Below are positions 58,801 through 60,000 of a stretch of DNA of 60,000 nucleotides, piece after piece (within the stretch, counting starts at the first letter, position 1; each line of letters opens with the position of its first letter). The notes under the pieces were generated by a model. The model did not search any database. It saw nothing but the letters and a program-made list of their open reading frames with translations, and was not told the origin of the DNA. This DNA comes from Antedon mediterranea. Its lineage: Eukaryota; Echinodermata; Crinoidea; Comatulida; Antedonidae. The stretch lies in assembly GCF_964355755.1 (NCBI RefSeq), contig NC_092679.1:24120432-24180431 (forward strand), written 5' to 3'. Both the position numbers and the translations under genes were made by a program.

Positions 58801-59723
58801 TCATCTTACAGTATTTTTATTCACGAGGCGGGATCTCAGAAGAGATATATATATATATATATACATTAAAACATTAGGCAATGAACATTAATTCGAAACT
58901 GAATATATGGCATATATATATATATAATATGGCAAACTTTACTCTATATTATACTATAATCGTGACAGTTTACCTTCATTCCTGGTGGTAGGAGGCAATG
59001 TGCTGGGTTCAGCAATGACTGGAAGGGTATTTATAAGAGTAAGTATGGAAGACAAATTGTGACAAATTAACTCAAACGAAGGACAATGAACTTGACCGCT
59101 ATAACCACTGATCTGAAAATAGAAAAAATTAAAATCAATTGATACTGTGGCCAGTAAGTTGACAGTTTATCAAGAAACGAAATGTATCTGCGTACGGTAG
59201 AGTTCAAAGGTGACTTACTGAAAGGACATTGTCAGATTGACAAGTATACCATTGCGATTCATCAACTGAGATCTCATAAGTTCCTTGCTCTATGTTGCAT
59301 CGGGTTTGGTAACACTGCCCTCTCAGATCATCTTCTGTAGACGTCTATATAGCAACAAATATTTTAATTTAGGGATCATGTCAAAATTATTCTACTGCAG
59401 CATACTAAATATATTTGATTGCATAATTTCAGTTTTGTTTATGTAGTGTTTATGAGGCAGTCCCTGCAATAAACAGTATATATGATTACTGAGAACAGAT
59501 TGTTCTCAAGAGTAATTACCTTTATGTCATTAATATTCAGGTTATTTATATATTCATTATTCTCTATATTCATTAAAACCTGACCACGATACTAAATAAA
59601 ATATATTTACGAATTCGAACCTACTTGATTTAAGTTGCTGACAAAACACTTGCTACCAATGCCAAACTGCTCTTCACTATGTTCTGAATCTTCAGAAACA
59701 TATTTTTCCACAAAACAAGATTC
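49880..59723 (-). CDS. Leishmanolysin-type (peptidase M8) membrane protein, C-terminal part, 7 exons
   Basis: Exons in reading order: 59723-59625, 59344-59219, 59112-58974, 54486-54342, 54178-54093, 53807-53705 and 50123-49880 (TAA at 49882-49880). All GT-AG junctions keep phase. The first three encode the Cys-rich end of an M8 metallopeptidase: SCFVEKY, GIGSKCFVSNL, RGQCYQTRCN, QWYTCQSDNV, ISGYSGQVHCPSFELICHN. The HEXXH zinc site must lie right of the window. A Pro/Thr stretch (PSTLPPTTR) leads to a ferredoxin-like/SEA-like module (LVIEVEFND, FLDAVNQMVLTLTNIS, IFVTLTIQHA, LETAIESGNFIV). The last exon gives a hydrophobic span (VVVWVFSAIAAALLLAVFLC) and a basic tail (KTKTRRKRSQSIKLQSK), as in a type I cell-surface protein. 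M8 enzymes are zinc proteases; substrate unknown. The upstream end is missing. SEA-like assignment is by pattern only. Confidence 0.88.
50260..50450 (+). pseudogene. 3' relic of a CR1/L2-like LINE
   Basis: It reads SSSIAYFKAALKKLTLLN, then low-complexity sequence, and ends GCATAATGCGCTATACAGTA followed by a TTATTATTA run, resembling LINE C-termini and tails such as GCGCTATATAAA. It is short and decayed, lying in the last intron of the leishmanolysin-like gene beside the intact RTE. Confidence 0.45.
50500..53702 (+). mobile_element. RTE-type LINE, apparently full-length
   Basis: A 3.2-kb element encloses one long ORF (50617-53637). About 100 bp of GC-richer 5' UTR precedes the ORF (GACAACACGCCCTGCCAGCG) and a ~65-bp 3' UTR ends in AAATAAATAAAAAAT. 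It lies antisense in the last intron of the leishmanolysin-like gene. Its tail directly abuts the donor of the 53705-53807 exon. The exact 5' end and target duplication are not clear. Confidence 0.8.
50617..53637 (+). CDS. LINE ORF: endonuclease / reverse transcriptase, 1006 residues
   Basis: A single uninterrupted frame. An apurinic-type endonuclease lies at about 62-300: TYNVRTL with Asn68, GLAETK with Glu97, GDFNAKIG with Asp205 and Asn207, SDHRMV with Asp298-His299. A basic linker follows. The reverse transcriptase starts at about 530 (KAPGKDEL, NYRPISLLSHLYKIFTKII), with QAGFRAGYSTIDHL, FVDYQKAFDSIDH, RGVRQGDTLSP and FADD at 754-757. The C-terminus (KWRWAGHVARF, RGRQKRRWRDDL, EEGFIQQW) is typical of RTE/BovB-like ORFs, as are the length and single ORF. 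All catalytic residues I checked are present, so it may have been active recently. The clade call is by pattern. The first 60 residues are poorly conserved, so the start could lie downstream (Met48). Confidence 0.93.
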   Translation: MEKVYIGGRRAHGHNGRNISCNSTSKSIEGASSSYDVLQSKPSGSCKMDECNKSGHNGKTEINICTYNVRTLRNKENIESLLEELDGFKWDVIGLAETKIHGEGLTELEGGVWLYNRGKTEQDKNAKGIGFLIHTKFKDYVKEVKSVSNRVAYMMVQLTGKTEMCIIQVYAPTSDYDDAVVEELYEDINKIMTDFPSTYTILMGDFNAKIGQREEGEENIMGTFGLGERNKRGVRMVEFAMEHNLNVANTYFKKHKTRYWTWESPNRKHKNQIDYILSNQRGIIQNCEVITSVDIASDHRMVRATLKINKRLARLKFIQNKKKRRINIMKLKENREEFQLKIKNRFAGLELEESDIDEQCNMVTTIMLEEARAVAPAEKKKVQRSEEDKEIEELDQRRKELRLKETMSVHEKVEYAEVVKTVKKKRRQRKRRRTAKFILESLERGRGPKTIQKKQCKKSRMSKLKKKDGTETSKRSELLDICADFYQDLYKSSTQQSEHINISSRNTDIPPILEKEVEEALKSMKDDKAPGKDELTSDIIKQGGEEIIQQLIKLFNQILVIQKIPRAWKEAKIILLFKKGDKADVKNYRPISLLSHLYKIFTKIIHNRIRDVLDNNQPREQAGFRAGYSTIDHLQAINQLIEKASEYQLKLCLGFVDYQKAFDSIDHLDMFEALRKINVDEGYVRIIEDIYTDAIARIHIDNDISREVHIQRGVRQGDTLSPKIFTATIEEVFKKAQLNGGITIDGEMLTDLRFADDVALISTSVADMKNQLSSLNKESKSIGLTMHKDKTKYMTNFDTQEDIEIEGRKLEKVEEYKYLGQTLKMEDTTKEEVMLRTKAGWMNFGRHKHMLTDKSIPMSLRKKLFNQCVLSSMTYGSETWAITKELEQKLTTTQRAMERKMMNLSLRDRVNHTIIRKKTGVTDIMEKVRQSKWRWAGHVARFQDNRWTYRLTEWQPRVGKRKRGRQKRRWRDDLTTYIGTAAWTRTARIRQKWKCYEEGFIQQWMN
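54756..54826 (+). repeat. Inverted-repeat partner of the 58131-58200 segment
   Basis: About 70 bp containing ATATTACCGGGCGGTTTAGA and TGCCTGATTTGTTTATATAT. The same sequence occurs in opposite orientation at 58131-58200 and again at 58495-58565, so the PLE nest lies between inverted copies of one repeat end. Confidence 0.8.
54838..55003 (-). mobile_element. PLE-1 3'-end fragment, copy 1
   Basis: About 165 bp matching the 3' end of the Penelope-like element at 57185-58108, recognised by AATCCAAAGGCAAATTACTG, GCTGTGGGTATCAGTGGCTG and GCTTTCGGGCAACACTAGCC. It is bounded on both sides by (TA)n, so it is a severely 5'-truncated insertion. Confidence 0.85.
55053..55106 (-). ncRNA. Hammerhead ribozyme motif in the PLE-2 3' UTR
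   Basis: On the minus strand: CUGAUGA (55097-55091), stem II GUGAGU/ACUCAC (6 perfect pairs), GAAA, a 2-bp stem III CA/UG with loop AGCC, then UA as the cleavage triplet end. Stem I pairs GUCUC before the core with GAGAU after the cut (four Watson-Crick pairs and one G-U). Predicted cleavage is between 55059 and 55058. PLEs are known to carry minimal type I hammerheads with very short stem III, and this matches. Activity is inferred, not shown. Confidence 0.8.
55186..56938 (-). pseudogene. PLE-2 reverse transcriptase with C-terminal GIY-YIG endonuclease (5'-truncated)
   Basis: From the first Met (56793) 535 codons are open; coding similarity continues upstream to about 56938 (KTTNFYKLDPPTYDNLLEEN), so that Met is internal. 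In order: ITLKDHKPNF, CRLINPTKSEIGKISK, motif A FDIVEFYPSIS, the block GSYDGAETCELVG, motif C GLYRDDGL (YRDD instead of the more common YxDD residues), thumb FLDVTLNLARNTYQLYTKPN, and CNCRQKNTCPLNGNC, a Cys motif. A GIY-YIG endonuclease follows (IIYQATV, ETYIGLTENDFKTRYRNH). PLEs copy themselves by target-primed reverse transcription. No stop breaks the surviving frame, so truncation happened at or after a fairly recent insertion. Confidence 0.9.
57007..57165 (-). mobile_element. PLE-1 3'-end fragment, copy 2
   Basis: Again the last ~160 bp of PLE-1, with (TA)n on both sides (56988-57006 and 57165-57184). It is cut within the hammerhead-like segment (GAAGGGCTAGTGTTGCCC on the minus strand remains). 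Confidence 0.85.
57306..57352 (-). ncRNA. Degenerate hammerhead-like core in the PLE-1 3' UTR
   Basis: The minus strand has CUGAUGA, an extra A, stem GGGC/GCCC, GAAA, then GC-UCU-GC and UA. The core order fits a hammerhead, but there is an inserted base next to stem II and I find no stem I pairing. In copy 1 the UA is CA. It is probably a decayed ribozyme, or one completed only in another arrangement of repeats. Confidence 0.4.
57527..58108 (-). pseudogene. PLE-1 GIY-YIG endonuclease region (5'-truncated ORF)
   Basis: It reads RPPNLRDILVRSKFKSE, LCGKSYKTCSLV, FRIRQSINCLTKNVIYLIYC and then the GIY-YIG core CGKQYVGETKNTLRMRMTQH, PVAEHFNSAGHS, ending NIRNILPDR. This matches the C-terminal domain of Penelope/Poseidon-type PLEs (CxxCKTC zinc motif, YIGET-like core). 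The reverse transcriptase is missing. The apparent N-terminus (IYIYIYV) is translated (TA)n, not element sequence. Confidence 0.88.
58133..58480 (-). repeat. 364-bp repeat unit with tRNA-like head, copy 1
   Basis: It starts after (TA)n with AAACAAATCAGGCACAGAAC and contains a tRNA-like cloverleaf (58244-58315) and the segment GGTACGGCGGAACAGCACTA that also seeds the 76-bp minisatellite at 12080. It ends GGCGGGATCTCAGAAGAGAT. It is followed at +364 by an almost identical copy. The overall form suggests a tRNA-derived SINE. Confidence 0.8.
58244..58315 (-). tRNA. tRNA-like cloverleaf, apparent anticodon AUC, copy 1
   Basis: A 72-nt sequence folds fully: acceptor GCCCCAG/TTGGGGC (one G-U), D stem GTCT/GGAC with AATGGTTA loop, anticodon stem TCTGC/GCAGG with loop ATATCAA, and T arm CCGAG-TTCGAGT-CTCGG. 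A and B box promoters are intact. Anticodon AUC (Asp codon GAU) is not normally used in animals, and the sequence sits inside a duplicated repeat, so it is more likely a SINE head or tRNA pseudogene than a working tRNA. Confidence 0.5.
58497..58845 (-). repeat. 364-bp repeat unit with tRNA-like head, copy 2
   Basis: It differs from copy 1 at only a few positions (for example GGTGATATAC for GGTAATATAC, and ATGGCC for ATGTCC in the tRNA part). The near-identity indicates a recent tandem duplication, again bounded by TATATA. Confidence 0.8.
58608..58679 (-). tRNA. tRNA-like cloverleaf, apparent anticodon AUC, copy 2
   Basis: The same fold as copy 1, 364 bp away, with one change in the D stem (GGCC for GGAC) that weakens a pair. 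The same doubts about function apply. Confidence 0.45.
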
Positions 59724-60000
59724 CTACAAAGATATGAAATGAATCAAATATGGCCAGCTGTTTGGGAGTTCAACCAGGACTTTTTGATTTGCAAATGCCA
59801 ACTTAGACAGTGTCGTACGACAAGGCCAGATGAAACAGTATTGATACGTCGGTTCTGTCTTAATTGAACTCCAAAGAGACATGTTGTCTTGTCATAACTT
59901 CGGGCGTAGTTTTAGATTATTTAATATTCAAAGCATGTACAAAAAGAAATGTTTATACATCATTTGAATAAAAAAAAAGTTTATAGTTTCAATGTCGGGA

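Overview
The window is AT-rich nuclear DNA of an animal. Three intron-rich genes with metazoan proteins, GT-AG introns, tRNA-derived SINEs, an RTE LINE, Penelope-like elements (PLEs) and several satellites point to a marine invertebrate deuterostome, most likely an echinoderm or hemichordate. This is inferred from protein similarity and repeat types; the species cannot be read from the sequence.

Layout. (1) 1-13565, + strand: the 3' half of a MAP4K3/MAP4K5-type GCK kinase gene. Thirteen exons encode the proline/serine linker and the whole citron-homology (CNH) domain; the kinase domain lies left of the window. (2) 13566-20541: 3' UTR and spacer, with a minisatellite inside a MITE, a SINE and a possible promoter. 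(3) 20636-42059, + strand: a complete nine-exon CDKL1 (CDKL1/4-type) kinase of 359 residues. Its 12.7-kb first intron holds a 2.5-kb DNA transposon with long terminal inverted repeats, itself split by a SINE, and a four-unit array of ~1.5-kb Helentron-like repeats with palindromic ends. (4) 42060-49860: a GC-rich coding-like relic, a 21-bp satellite, unannotated AT-rich spacer and a ~184-bp satellite. (5) 49880-59723, - strand: the last seven coding exons of a leishmanolysin-type (peptidase M8) protein with a SEA-like module, one membrane span and a short basic tail. One intron holds an uninterrupted 1006-residue RTE-type LINE; another holds a nest of 5'-truncated PLEs, tRNA-bearing repeats and (TA)n tracts.

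The MAP4K and CDKL genes are signalling kinases lying head-to-tail. In human, MAP4K5 lies beside CDKL1 and MAP4K3 beside CDKL4, so the pair looks like microsynteny older than the vertebrate genome duplications. The leishmanolysin gene has no evident functional link to them. Most remaining DNA is mobile or satellite sequence. The most unusual items are a complete hammerhead ribozyme motif behind one PLE, the repeated joining of PLE fragments to (TA)n tracts, the ~1.5-kb array with copies of its own left flank on its right side, and the coding-like fossil after CDKL1.
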